Below are positions 10,436 to 21,253 of a DNA stretch of 64,000 bases, piece by piece. Each line of letters opens with the position of its first letter. Position 1 is the first letter of the stretch. The notes beneath the pieces were generated by a model that worked only from the letters and a program-made list of their open reading frames with translations, had not been told where the DNA came from and searched no databases. A program made the position numbers and the translations under genes. Source of the stretch: Nannochloropsis salina CCMP1776 (Eukaryota > Sar > Eustigmatophyceae > Eustigmatales > Monodopsidaceae); NCBI GenBank assembly GCA_004565275.1, contig SDOX01000002.1, forward strand, positions 628,884 to 692,883. The letters are read 5' to 3'.

Positions 10436-12277
10436 TTAATGACGCTGATAATGATCATATTGAAAACTTTGCGATTGTGGCTCAGATGCTGATGACGGTA
10501 AATTTGCCGCGTAACCGATATCACCTCCATGAGCCCATGTAATGTAGTCAGGACGTTCTGCGGCCTTATATTCATCAATGAGACCTTGTACCACTTCACG
10601 CGACGAGTCGAACTCATCCAATGAATCCTGAAACATTGGCTCCTTACGATAGTTTTCCACAAAAGCGTTGCGCTTGCGAATCTTGTCGTACTGGTTAACA
10701 GAGCGCTGAAAAAGTGAGGCCATGCAAGTATGATTGGCCAACATTAAACCCGACACTTTGTGAGCAGTCTCAACATACGCGGATTTCCGTGATAAGGCAA
10801 CTTGTATCGAAGCTGGACCCCAAGGAATAAAATTAACCAGCTTTCGTTCTCGAATACGCTGTAAGGCCTTGTGCACTTGCGACGGGTCTACGTCCCCTTG
10901 GATGATATTTAAAATAGATATGTAGCAGCCTGTGCGTGTCGAGGCGGACACCATGATGTTCTTGGTCTGCGTCAGGCGCCGCATCACATCCAAAACGGTA
11001 GTTTTTCGCACCGCGCTTGCCTGCACATCGGATATAACAAGTGGTGTGTAGCCCGTCATCAGAAAGTGACAGCGTGGGGTCGGAATCAAAGATGCCACCA
11101 ATCCAATCAGGTCGTTGTTCATGTAGCCTGGATATCGCAGAGTTGTGGTAGAAGCCGCCATCACCTGCAAAGAGGAGGAATCATAATAACAAACAAAAAA
11201 TTAAATGCCCAATATTGAAGAAGCTCAAAGATGTCTCGTCCATGCCTGCCCCGCAAAGCGAGAGCCCCTTGGCGGATGCAGCGGGACCCAAACTATAACT
11301 TACCGTGGAAACAAGGGAATTGAGCTGATTCACAGTTGGGTTGGTAATGCGCAAGCGATCGACGGCAATGCGATTCAAAGCAGTGTTGTCAAGTACCACT
11401 ACGCAATCTGCATTCAGGGTGAGCCGCTTGAGCGTAAGCAGAGAATTGTAAGGCTGCACCACCACGTCGCTTTGAGTCTGGTCCCAGTTAGGAAACACAG
11501 AGTAGGTCTGGATCAGCTTTTTCGGAAAATGATCATTCAGTCGCTCCAACAGGTATGAGCCCTATTCCAGATGTTGGATGGTAGAAAATAAGTGTACGAC
11601 GAGTGTTGGCAGACACGTAACACGTAATTCCCAAGGCATACAAATATGGAGACAGTGTTTTATGGTGTGAAAGTCCTCCACATTTCAACCAAGCCCTCGT
11701 TCATCTTTTGATCTGGACATAAATCTTATAATCTGGACATAAACAGCGTGGCAAAGGTGATGATTGACCTTCAATGCCTCTCAAAATTTACGTATATGTA
11801 TGCATAGTATCTCAGAGGTCACCTTCATACCATGCCTGAGCCCGTACCGCCCGCAATAGAGTGACAAAGCACGAAACCCTCCAGACTATCGCTGCCATCC
11901 GCCTCCCTGTCGATCATTTCCATAAGTTGATCGTGGTGTTCCTCGGCCTGACGGTGGCCCGACGCCCAGTTATTGCCCGCACCTCCACCATTGCTGGCCA
12001 TAAAGACGTTTTCTTGGTTGTACAGGCTCCGGTACTCTGAATTAAGGATAGAATTGATCACTCGGGGCTCCAAATCCATAAGCAGGGCGCGAGGGATGTA
12101 ATGGTCGTCGTCCGCCTGATAGAAAAAAACATCCTTCCGGTCATTCCCTTCTGTTGCAAAATCCTGCAGCATACCATCGGGACTGATACCGTGCTCTGCA
12201 CATATCTGCTTCCAGAATTCGCTGCCGATTTGATTGCCACATTGACCGACCTGCAGTGTTATAATTTCGTGTGGCAT
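10436..12277 (-). CDS. TUBG: Gamma-tubulin
   Basis: Gamma-tubulin, the microtubule-nucleating subunit of the gamma-tubulin complex. Three exons join in phase 0: 12277-11831, 11561-11304 and 11164-10436 (introns of 269 and 139 bp), giving 477 residues. The N-terminus ([18 protein letters not shown]), the tubulin GTP-binding loop (GGTGSGM continuing into GS), the gamma-specific [12 protein letters not shown] and [12 protein letters not shown], and the C-terminal RPDYITW before a divergent tail all match gamma rather than beta tubulin. The exon 1 end and exon 2 start rebuild the conserved GSYLLERL. The tail after RPDYITW is about 30 residues and Gln/Ser-rich. Confidence 0.95.
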
Positions 12278-13303
12278 AGTCCTTCCTCTTTGTTTCGTGG
12301 AATGCGGGAAAAGGGGTACAAGGAGCTGAGAACCTGACGATGAAACATAGCGAGTGAAGTCAGGTAGGCGACATCAAGAGTCCCCGATACTCGCTATGCC
12401 CCTCACACTTTCACACTGGTGTTTGGTGACGAGTTCGAGAAAGATCGTCTAAGAAAGTCGTGAGCAAGATCACATGTGAGAGGCTATTGTCTCAGAAAAA
12501 GAGCAAAGAAAGCTTGATGAGTGATACGAGATGAAGCTTCCCAGTGAAAGAAGCGACCTCGGGAGAGCGAAGAGATCAGTACAGGCACTGAGCCCCGCCT
12601 GCGATGGCTTCTACAGTCAGTAGACCAGTCCTGCAACCGGAAGGCTTAACGAAAGATTTAAAGACAGTGCTTCTCACGGAACCCTTTCTGAATCACGTCT
12701 TGGACAGGATCTGGTGCCCAACGTCTCGGAGGCGAAGCGCGATAGACAAGAGCGCGGCTGTCGCGTGGAGTCCGCGGCCCATTCTGTTAGAGTACTCCGC
12801 TAATCGTGGCTTACTCAAATTTATGTGCGAACGGTCGAACGATATTTCAGATTATTAATGATGGAATGACGCTGGTAAAATGAGAGCAAAATTTTCCTTT
12901 CGCTGCCGCGCAATCGGAATCCGGCGGCGCTTTGTTCATTCAAGCTACTTGTCCCAATTTTGGCCTCGGAAGGGGCTTGTCCCTTTCACTTGATCCGGAA
13001 ACGCCTTCACAGCGCTAGGTGACATGACCACAAAGTCGCCAATGAAGGGACACTGTTGGCACCTTTTAAACTCCCTTTTCAACGTTGTCGGTCCCCCTTC
13101 AAATAGCGTGCATGGAACAAACCTGTTGATGCGCTTGCATGGTTTCGTGAAGCATTACAAACCCACCAACTATCTCTATCCAACTTCTTTAGCCATGTAT
13201 GAATCAAAATTACACGCCTCATCGAATTTTAAGTTGTTCTCCACAAAGAATCACGTAAATGGTAGGAAAAAAAGCCAATTTCTGACGTTGATTTAGTCAT
13301 CTT
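12278..13303. other. Intergenic, no gene seen
   Basis: One kilobase between the start of gamma-tubulin and the 3' end of the IleRS gene. Short open frames on the plus strand at 12604-12858 and 13024-13296 have no recognisable motif and no splice context. It presumably holds the gamma-tubulin promoter and the IleRS 3' UTR. Confidence 0.5.
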
Positions 13304-16300
13304 TCATTTCGAAATGCTTACGATCGGCTGTTGCAACTTCAAGCCACCGCGCGCGGTTACTGCATGGACACATCGCGAGCAAATGTGAGGAAAAGTAGCG
13401 TCTGCCGGGGAGAGATCGCCATAATACCAGCACCGGCTACATTTTTTGCCGGACGCACGCCTAATGCCGACCGTAGCTCCGCTGGCAGTATCGCCTCCCT
13501 TATTTAAGACAATTTCGCATTTGCTCGTTACTTCTGCCGCAGTGCTGACAATATGTACCTGAGATGCAAGAAGTAAGAAACGCAGGTCATCAATTCCGTT
13601 GCTTCGAATTGGTGGGTACTTCAGACTGTTATCCCCCATGAGACCATCCAGTATTTTACAGAGCTCCGGATCATGCGCATAGACGTAAACGGCGGCCTCC
13701 AAAGAAGCACCGATTAGTCCCTCCCGTCGCGCTGCCTCCATGCACTTGTTCACGTCGTCCCGCACACGCAAAACTGCCGACCACTTCTCATTTTCGTAGG
13801 ATGGAAATCTGCGCTGCTCGGGGATCCAGCCTGCCTGAAAAATACTAGTGGTGGGTCGAGCATATGGAAGGTTCTGCCATATGTCTTCAGCCATGTGAGG
13901 TAGAACCGGGCTCATGGCCGTCGCCATTCCCTCCAACAGGAGTCTCATCGTCGTTTGGCAAGTGCGACGGCGCTCATCGTCCGGAGCTGCAATGTAGAGT
14001 CTGTCCTTGGCCACGTCTAGGTAGAAGTTTGAAAGATCCGCAACGGCAAAGCGTTGCAAAGCCTGATTCGCTCGGCTAAATTGGAAAGTCTCGAAGGCAT
14101 CTTCCACCTCTTGAATCATCACCGATAGGCGACCTAGAACGTACTTGTCTAAGCGTGGCAAAGAGTCATAGGGGACAGCATCTCGATCGGGATCAAAGTC
14201 GTGCAAATTGCCGACCAAGTACCGTGCTGTGTTACGAAGCTTTCGATACGCATCGCCAACCTGCTTCAGTATGTTGCCTCCCACGCAGACATCGCTGGAG
14301 TAGTCGACCGAGGACACCCAGAGTCTCAAGACGTCCGCACCGTAGGCCGGGTCTTGCTTCTTATTGTTGCCACCCTCGATTACTTTTATCGGGTCGACCA
14401 CGTTACCAAGGCTCTTACTCATTTTATAGCCCTTTTCGTCTAAGACGAAGCCATGGGTCACTACAGCCTTGTAGGGTGCCATACCCGTCGCAGCCACGCT
14501 GGTCAAGAGCGACGACTGGAACCATCCTCGGTGTTGGTCCACCCCCTCCAAGTAGACGTCCGCGGGGAACTGCAAGTCGTCTTTCCTGTTCTTGAGCACG
14601 CCAGCCCAAGAGGAGCCACTGTCAAACCACACGTCCATAGTGTCGGTGCCTCTCAGATAAAGCGATGCCCGCTCACGGTACTCGATGGGAAGCAGATCTG
14701 CCACCTCCATTGTCCACCAGGCATCTGATCCATGCTCCCGGAAAACCCCTTCCAGATGAGAAATGGTCTTGTCGTCCATTAGAATTGACCCATCGTCCAC
14801 ATGATAAAACACGGGGATGGGCACGCCCCAGGAGCGTTGTCGTGAGATGCACCAGTCAGACCGGGACTCGGTCATGGTAGAGATGCGCTTTTTGCCAACA
14901 TCAGGTAGCCAAGTGACAGTATCGATGGCTGCCAGGGCATCCTGCCGGAAAGAGTCGACCGATGCAAACCACTGATCAGTAGCTCGGAATATGGTAGGCT
15001 TCTTGGTCCTCCAGTCGTAGGGATATTTGTGGTGGTAGGGCTCCATCAAAATCAAGGCCCCTGTCTCATTCAACGCCTGAATAACCTCAAGATTCCCGTC
15101 ACCAAGAACATCTTTGCCTTCAAAGCGTTCTCCAGCTTCTTCAGTAAAGCGACCCGCGTCATCTACGGGACTTAAGAGGGGGAGCCCGTACTTAATACCA
15201 GTAAGATAATCTTCCTGGCCGTGCCCAGGGGCGGTGTGCACCAGACCTGTGCCGGTCTCGGTTGTAATGTAATCCCCGCCTTCCACAATCTGCGACTCTC
15301 GATCAATCAAAGGGTGCCGATACCTGAGCCCAACTAAATCACGGCCCTTCAATGTGGCGAGCCGCTTCAAGCCGCCCTTTGAGACTTTAAAGACGGTTTC
15401 AGCCAGTTTATCTACCAAATCTGTGGCCACCAAGTAAGCCTCTCCCGGCATGTCAGAGTGCGTGACTAAGGAGTAATCGATTTCAGTATTTACTGCTACA
15501 GCCAGATTTGCAGGGATGGTCCAAGGGGTGGTCGTCCAGATCGCCACACGCAGGGCCTGCACACCCGCAGGGTGCGCGGTAGACAAGGCGGCCGCACCCG
15601 GGCAGCCTTCCAGGGATGTAACAGGAAAGCCAACATATATTGATTTGGATACATGGTCCTCTGGGTATTCAAGTTCCGCTTCAGCCAAAGCTGTTCGGGA
15701 CGAAGGACTCCAGTGCACGGGCTTGAGGCCGCGATAGATGTGGCCTTTCAGCACCATGTCCCCGAAGGCTCGGATCTGCGCCGCCTCGTACTCGGGCTGC
15801 AATGTAAGGTAAGGCTGCTGCCAGTCACCCATAATTCCATATCGCTTGAAAGAGGCACGTTGACGCTCCACGGTCTCCAGGGCGAAGTCTCGAGCTTTGA
15901 GGCGCAATGAGATGGGCGTCAAGGCCTGACGGTCTGCCTGCTTCAGACTCTGAAGCACCTTGAGCTCGATTGGCAGGCCATGACAGTCCCATCCTGGGAC
16001 ATAACGTACTTCAAAGCCCTGCAATACTTTATACCGATTGATGAAATCTTTAAGGATTTTGTTTAGGGCGTGGCCGATGTGTAGGTCTCCGTTCGCGTAT
16101 GGGGGACCATCGTGCAGCACAAATTTGGGTGCCCCCTTCTTCCTGCTACCCTCATGCAACTTCCTATAAATACCCTCGGTTTCCCAGAATTGGTGTATTT
16201 GAGGCTCACGTACGACTGCGTTCGCACGTTGGTCGAATGTGCTCTGCGGAAGGGTTACCGTATCACGATAGATGTTTGAGGGGTCGGAGGGATCGTCCAG

Positions 16301-16525
16301 CTGTTTTTTTGCTGAATGTAGGTTGTGCCTCAGCCTTGTCGTAGATAAATCAAAGTTAACGGCCCTATGCTTTACGTGATGGTTTCTGAGAATGATGAAG
16401 CTGCCGCACTGCGCGCCTCGGCGCCATGTTACTTGAGCACCTGACCTGTAGAGGAAGAGCAGGCACGTCATCAACGCGTAGGTCGGCAGCCGGGACATCA
16501 CCGACGTGGTTGCCTGCGGGAACAA
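13304..16525 (-). CDS. Isoleucyl-tRNA synthetase, organellar (bacterial type)
   Basis: Class Ia aminoacyl-tRNA synthetase charging tRNA-Ile. One uninterrupted 1073-residue frame carries every landmark: the HIGH motif (GDLHIGHALNKILKDF), the CP1 editing domain with GTGLVHTAPGHG, KMSKS in GYKMSKSLGNVVDP, an anticodon-binding helical domain, and a C-terminal zinc finger (CSRCWYYGD and CSRC) typical of bacterial IleRS. The first roughly 90 residues are an extra presequence with an early hydrophobic stretch and many Arg, fitting import into the plastid, the mitochondrion or both. The start could be Met1 (16525) or Met10. A gene this long without introns and of bacterial type fits an endosymbiont origin; that is inference. 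Confidence 0.94.
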   Translation of the reverse strand: MFPQATTSVMSRLPTYALMTCLLFLYRSGAQVTWRRGAQCGSFIILRNHHVKHRAVNFDLSTTRLRHNLHSAKKQLDDPSDPSNIYRDTVTLPQSTFDQRANAVVREPQIHQFWETEGIYRKLHEGSRKKGAPKFVLHDGPPYANGDLHIGHALNKILKDFINRYKVLQGFEVRYVPGWDCHGLPIELKVLQSLKQADRQALTPISLRLKARDFALETVERQRASFKRYGIMGDWQQPYLTLQPEYEAAQIRAFGDMVLKGHIYRGLKPVHWSPSSRTALAEAELEYPEDHVSKSIYVGFPVTSLEGCPGAAALSTAHPAGVQALRVAIWTTTPWTIPANLAVAVNTEIDYSLVTHSDMPGEAYLVATDLVDKLAETVFKVSKGGLKRLATLKGRDLVGLRYRHPLIDRESQIVEGGDYITTETGTGLVHTAPGHGQEDYLTGIKYGLPLLSPVDDAGRFTEEAGERFEGKDVLGDGNLEVIQALNETGALILMEPYHHKYPYDWRTKKPTIFRATDQWFASVDSFRQDALAAIDTVTWLPDVGKKRISTMTESRSDWCISRQRSWGVPIPVFYHVDDGSILMDDKTISHLEGVFREHGSDAWWTMEVADLLPIEYRERASLYLRGTDTMDVWFDSGSSWAGVLKNRKDDLQFPADVYLEGVDQHRGWFQSSLLTSVAATGMAPYKAVVTHGFVLDEKGYKMSKSLGNVVDPIKVIEGGNNKKQDPAYGADVLRLWVSSVDYSSDVCVGGNILKQVGDAYRKLRNTARYLVGNLHDFDPDRDAVPYDSLPRLDKYVLGRLSVMIQEVEDAFETFQFSRANQALQRFAVADLSNFYLDVAKDRLYIAAPDDERRRTCQTTMRLLLEGMATAMSPVLPHMAEDIWQNLPYARPTTSIFQAGWIPEQRRFPSYENEKWSAVLRVRDDVNKCMEAARREGLIGASLEAAVYVYAHDPELCKILDGLMGDNSLKYPPIRSNGIDDLRFLLLASQVHIVSTAAEVTSKCEIVLNKGGDTASGATVGIRRASGKKCSRCWYYGDLSPADATFPHICSRCVHAVTARGGLKLQQPIVSISK

Positions 16526-19330
16526 TCGACGAGCACATCAGGTTAGTATTCTTTTTTAAAAATCGATAGTGTCTTATACTTTGCGCAAATCAGGATCAGG
16601 ACAGCTCGAGTACGCGACCAAGGGCCCTCCGATCGTATCTTTCTCCTCTTTCGAAACCTGTCTGCTTTTGAGTCTGCATCAGGACTTGACTTTCCGATTT
16701 CCGGCGGCAAGGCATGTTTGCACGAGATTATAGCTGTAACCTTAATGTACACATTAGCACCGTGTAGCCTTCTGAAACTTATAAGTCGTAATGTCCCCTC
16801 GTCGTCGACATCATAAAAAAGGGGCGATGAGGTGGAAAAGGCGAAGTCCGAGTCGTTGGCGGTGCCTCAATGACTCCAAAAACTTCCCCCCCGAACAGGA
16901 TGCAAACATTTTTTAAAACGTATATTCAATTGATGTGTAAAGTATTTTGTAGGCGAAACCCCAGCCGACACTGATTGTCTGCCTGAACATTTTGGGAAAG
17001 TGCGCACTGAAGGTCAGAGTTCACGTGAGGAAGCCAAAGCGGATGGAGCGAGTAACGAATAATCTATTACGAAATGAATAACGAACATTGCTGAAGCCTT
17101 ACAGCTCTTTAATTACGAAATAGCTGGTCTGGCTAAAAGAATTGAGGGCAACCTGTGATAAAAGCGTGATTTTTTATGAAGAAATTTCCAAGATCGTTGC
17201 GTGTGGAGAGAGGAGGTTGCCAGAGTCGCCTTCAATTTTACTTGGAGGCATTGAATCACAATCCCCCAAGAATCTCACGCCATTTTCGGAAGATTCTTTT
17301 CTCAAAAGTGCAAGGGAATTATTCGAAAAAGCATCGACATAGAAAAGCGCCCAGAAATGAAAGCTATCCAAGAGTCTGCGCCTTCACGAACGGGAAGACC
17401 TTTGGTTTTAAACCAGATAGAGATGATTTACATTTTGCTTAACTTGACTTGTAGTGAAGGGTGTGACCAAAGAAATGCCAAAATGAGAATCTATTAGACC
17501 ATTCCGGATAATAAAATGGGAGGCAACATAACACACGAAAAAGTGACTAGGTTTCAAGAAAGGATTTCACAACGTATGGACAATTTTGGAAATTACAAGT
17601 CGTCAAAAGTACCCTACATTATATTGCTGCTCAACCAATTGTTCGCAGGGTCCGATACTACCATCACATTTGATTTGCGAGCTTTGTGTGTGGATTAATT
17701 CTTTATTGTCAACAGCACATGGAAGTTTCGTGCTGATCTTCCTAGAATTATCGATGTTGCTACACTTACTTCTTCTAAGTGTATTTTTCAAAACCAGCTA
17801 ATTGAGGCTTCATGGCCAATTTAAGTACTTGTCAAGACGCCTCTGTCGCTCAAGTGTTACCCATGGAAGCGTCATTCAAACTCTCACATTTGTCACATTT
17901 TCGGAAGCAATGAGGAGCTATTACTCGTTCAAAAAGGAGATAGAATGCGCCGTAATGTCCACACACGAGACCATTCATGTAAGGCCATACAATGTCGAGC
18001 AACTTGAGGCACGCTTCCACTTTCACTAAAATAGGAATTATCGCGCGCTCTGTTTCGTTACAAATTCGCTTCGTTTTGGCTCTGAGATCCTTTGCCCTCT
18101 CCTTCCCACCCGTCCACTCTATATATTGTTTTAAAATTAAGGTATGTGTGATATATAATATATTGCTTATATATAGATAGCTTCAGCTATATATATATAT
18201 GTATATAATATATAGCTGGTCCATCAGTCTCATGATCCCCTCCTGTCCACCTTCTCACAAAACCATCCAGATGCGGACACGGCTGTTAACAACGACTAAC
18301 TTGTGGGAGACCCAGACCTGCAATGCTTTTTCAAGGCTCTGTATGGCACATTCAGCTTTCAAGTCTTCGTCTTCGTATAAGTAAAGCGGAAAATGCATTT
18401 CCGGAAAACGCACACAATTAATTGGCAGGGAGACGGGAGAGAACAATATTCGCATACGTACACACTTTTGATCGAGTTTTCAATGAGAACGATTTCACTC
18501 CTCAATTCAGCATCATTCATCGCCTAGCGTCTGCATGTGGAAAAGCCTGCATTTCCCCCCATCCGCCATGCTCGGGCACCCTTCTTCCTCGCATCGCAAC
18601 ACGAATTTCGAAGGGTACTTGCAATAAAAGAACAATTATAGAATTATTATGTTTTACTTTACATAAATGCACCTGAGATTGATAAGTATGGAATCAAGAA
18701 AAGCGAAGGATGAAAAAGAGGGAAGGGAAGCTGTGGAACGTAGCGTTGTTGAGCCAATGTAGACGACATCCAGTCGACGTACGCGTGGTATGTGGATTGG
18801 CATTTTTCTTCCTAATTAGAATGGTACCCGAAGCTACTAATCTCAAGAAGCGTGTTATCGGGAGAAGCGCGCTCAAAAGTACGAGGAAGCGCATGGTGTA
18901 CGGGACACCGAGTACCCTCCCACCGCCCAACCTCCCCTCTCGCCGGCCCGGGGACCTGCTCGCCCGCCCGGCCTCATCTGGCACATGCCCCAGCAAATAC
19001 AATTTTTGCCCAACGGGAACGGTATGCCTTAGTAAAGTAGATGGAAATTCGCAGCAGGGGATGCCGCGTGTGCAAAAAACAATTCATCGCACATTTTTGT
19101 AATATACTCGGAAATGAGCAGGAGGAGGCATCTAGTCTTCATATCTTTAACATATAAAAAGGCGACCTAGAGGCGACCATTGTTAAAAGCTGAGCGCAAG
19201 TTGGGAAAGAAGGAAAGTAAAGTAGCCGAACGAAAAAGAACATTTTTTTGTCCCCTTGAAGATATTGTCACTTCTTACCAAAGGTGAAGGCGCACTTTGT
19301 AAATAATGTTGAACTGCGAAGCGAGAGGTC
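16526..19330. other. 2.8 kb gene-poor, AT-rich region
   Basis: The longest stretch here without a recognisable gene. Open frames are all under about 130 codons and carry no motif. Composition is clearly more AT-rich than the flanking genes. At about 18151-18216 there is a run of TA-rich sequence containing a near-perfect inverted repeat centred on about 18183 (a string like tagatagct facing agctatata). It may hold promoters, a non-coding RNA or nothing. Confidence 0.5.
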
Positions 19331-20971
19331 TTATGTTGGTGCAAGCAACGCTGAGCGTCTATGTCGATTCGAGATCGATTTTAATACGAATTTTACCATT
19401 TGCTCTTCGGACCCATCTTGGATCATTTCTGAGTTCAAAAGGATATTGACGATGGCCACGATGATGCCTTGATCTTTCGCATTCACGTAGAAAGCCCCAT
19501 TTCTGCCGACGGCCACTTCGAAGGGGACTCCATGCTTTTGCAACACCTGAAGAACACGGCAGTCCTTGTCCAATAACCTGCAAAGACAAATCCGTGATGG
19601 AGGTTCGAAAATGGATAAGTTGTCTACTTCTACAAATTCACACACCAAGCACGTAATCAAACGCAATAAACAAAAGTTGGCAAGCACATCCACAGAGCTT
19701 ACTGTCGGCATAGGCCTAGAGAACAGCGCGTTACGGTACCCCCCTTCAACTCTCCGAAGGTTGACTCTCCTGTCATCCAATCCTTTTTAATGCCCTGTGT
19801 GACTTTCGTAGTCGAATCAGTGGAAATTTCAATATTAGCTCAAAAAGCTCTCTGCCCAAATATTTTTCCATTTTTCCTCCCTAGTGCTTGATCGACTGCA
19901 AACAACAAATCGTAACCTGTCCCTTCCTCCCCGAACTGCCGTTGGTTCCTGGACCCCGATCCAGCTGCGCAAACTTTCTGTTACCTCACCAGTGCACGTG
20001 AGCTCGGTGTCCACATCTATACATGCCAAAGCAACTCGACAGTAGACCAACGATCCAGCCCTCAAAACGGGCTTGTTGCGTTTCGAGGCACCGTCGAATG
20101 CTAAATGTGGTAGATATCCTGGTGCACTGCACAGATCAGGAAAGAAAGAGATTTATAACTCGGTTCTAAGTAATAGCCTGTGACAAAAATTTTATCACCC
20201 AGTGAGTCACTTACCTTGCGAAGATGTTGAGACGATAATTCTCAGGCCCTCGGTCCTCAACAATGCCCAGGACCATGTCATCCCTTTTTGGCACATACTT
20301 GAAGCATGAATGAAGAAACATCAGTCTGAGTGATTAGAGAAATTTTCAAGTTCCCAGTTAATATCTGCCTCACCCGGCGTTGTTGATTGTCGATTCGGTA
20401 GGTGTTAGGCGCCTGAAAACGAAGAATCCCAGCTTTGGTGGCCTTTGCTGCCCTTGGAGGTGAGTGTGCACTGACGAGCCCGTTGCCTGCGGGATATTTC
20501 ACGTAAAATTGGCATTGAGATAGCACCGCTAAACACGGTAGCCAGCTTCTTGCTTCTTCTGTCTGCTGATTCCGACTTACCAAGCTTAGCTCTGGACAAG
20601 TGGTCGGGCATCTCGCTTGTGTCTCCGGGAAGCAACACACGTGGGGCCGCAATGCGCAGCGTAGCCTGCACCAGCCCCGCCGCTGCCTCTGACAGATCCA
20701 TGTGACCTTCCTCCTCCATATTCTCCTCATGCATATCCTGCCGCTTTCCTCCGCCCCACTCCTCGACCGCAGCCGCCTCCGCTTGAGTATCTGCGGTGCG
20801 TGTCGCGAAAGCAAATGAGACATTATCCTTGGGAGTGTCCCTTGCAGACAAACAAAGCTTACGGCATGATATAAGGTCTAGAGGGGAAATCGGGCAAGTA
20901 TCATCCCAAGTATATGGAGGGGAACGACGCGCTCCAGGAATCGTGCGACTGGCAAGGCGTCCCTTTCCCAT
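19331..20971 (-). CDS. RRP40: Exosome cap subunit RRP40 (EXOSC3)
   Basis: S1/KH cap protein of the RNA exosome. Exons read directly: 20971-20581 (its end encodes VLLPGD then AKLG), 20486-20374 (KAGILRFQAPNTYRIDNQQRR), 20297-20215 (YVPKRDDMVLGIVEDRGPEN), 20126-19990 (LAFDGASKRNKP then GSLVYCRVALA) and 19577-19331 (KH domain: PFEVAVGRNGAFYVNAK). The phases of these junctions agree. The segment joining residues after ELTCT to LLDKDC, within 19580-19989, could not be resolved into one clean exon. The start may be a later Met (20734 or 20701), since known RRP40 proteins begin shortly before the VLLPGD strand. Confidence 0.82.
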
Positions 20972-21253
20972 CTAGCACCTCGCCCTCCTCTCGACCACTT
21001 TGGTCCCCGTCTTTGCCGGCGGTCAACGTTTCGTCATTACTTTGGGTGGGGGCTTCCGCTTCCTCGGCAAGATATAGAGACGCATGCTTGACCGTCTGTC
21101 ACGGTTGTTGACATGCAATGTGAGAAAGCAAGGCATTTATCACCTCCTCGCTCGCCGTTGCCTGTTGAACGACGCGGGCGGCATTCACCATCTCCTCGCC
21201 ATGCCCGTACAAAAGCCTGACCAGTTTATCTTCTAAAAGACACACGTAGGATC
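20972..21253. promoter_or_regulatory. Divergent upstream region of RRP40 and TCF25
   Basis: Up to about 280-550 bp (depending on the RRP40 start) between two divergent genes, so the promoter is probably shared. No defined motif seen. Confidence 0.35.

Noticed and set aside
12604-12858. 84-codon plus-strand frame downstream of gamma-tubulin's start
   Set aside because: No motif, no splice context and ordinary spacer composition.
18694-19102. Overlapping frames on both strands in the gene-poor region
   Set aside because: Both are open over the same GC-rich patch; neither shows a domain, signal or conserved composition.
19965-19989. A 25-nt (or 16-nt) micro-intron in RRP40
   Set aside because: It would restore frame, but every other intron here is at least 80 nt, and a roughly 93-nt intron from the same donor gives an equally good downstream match.
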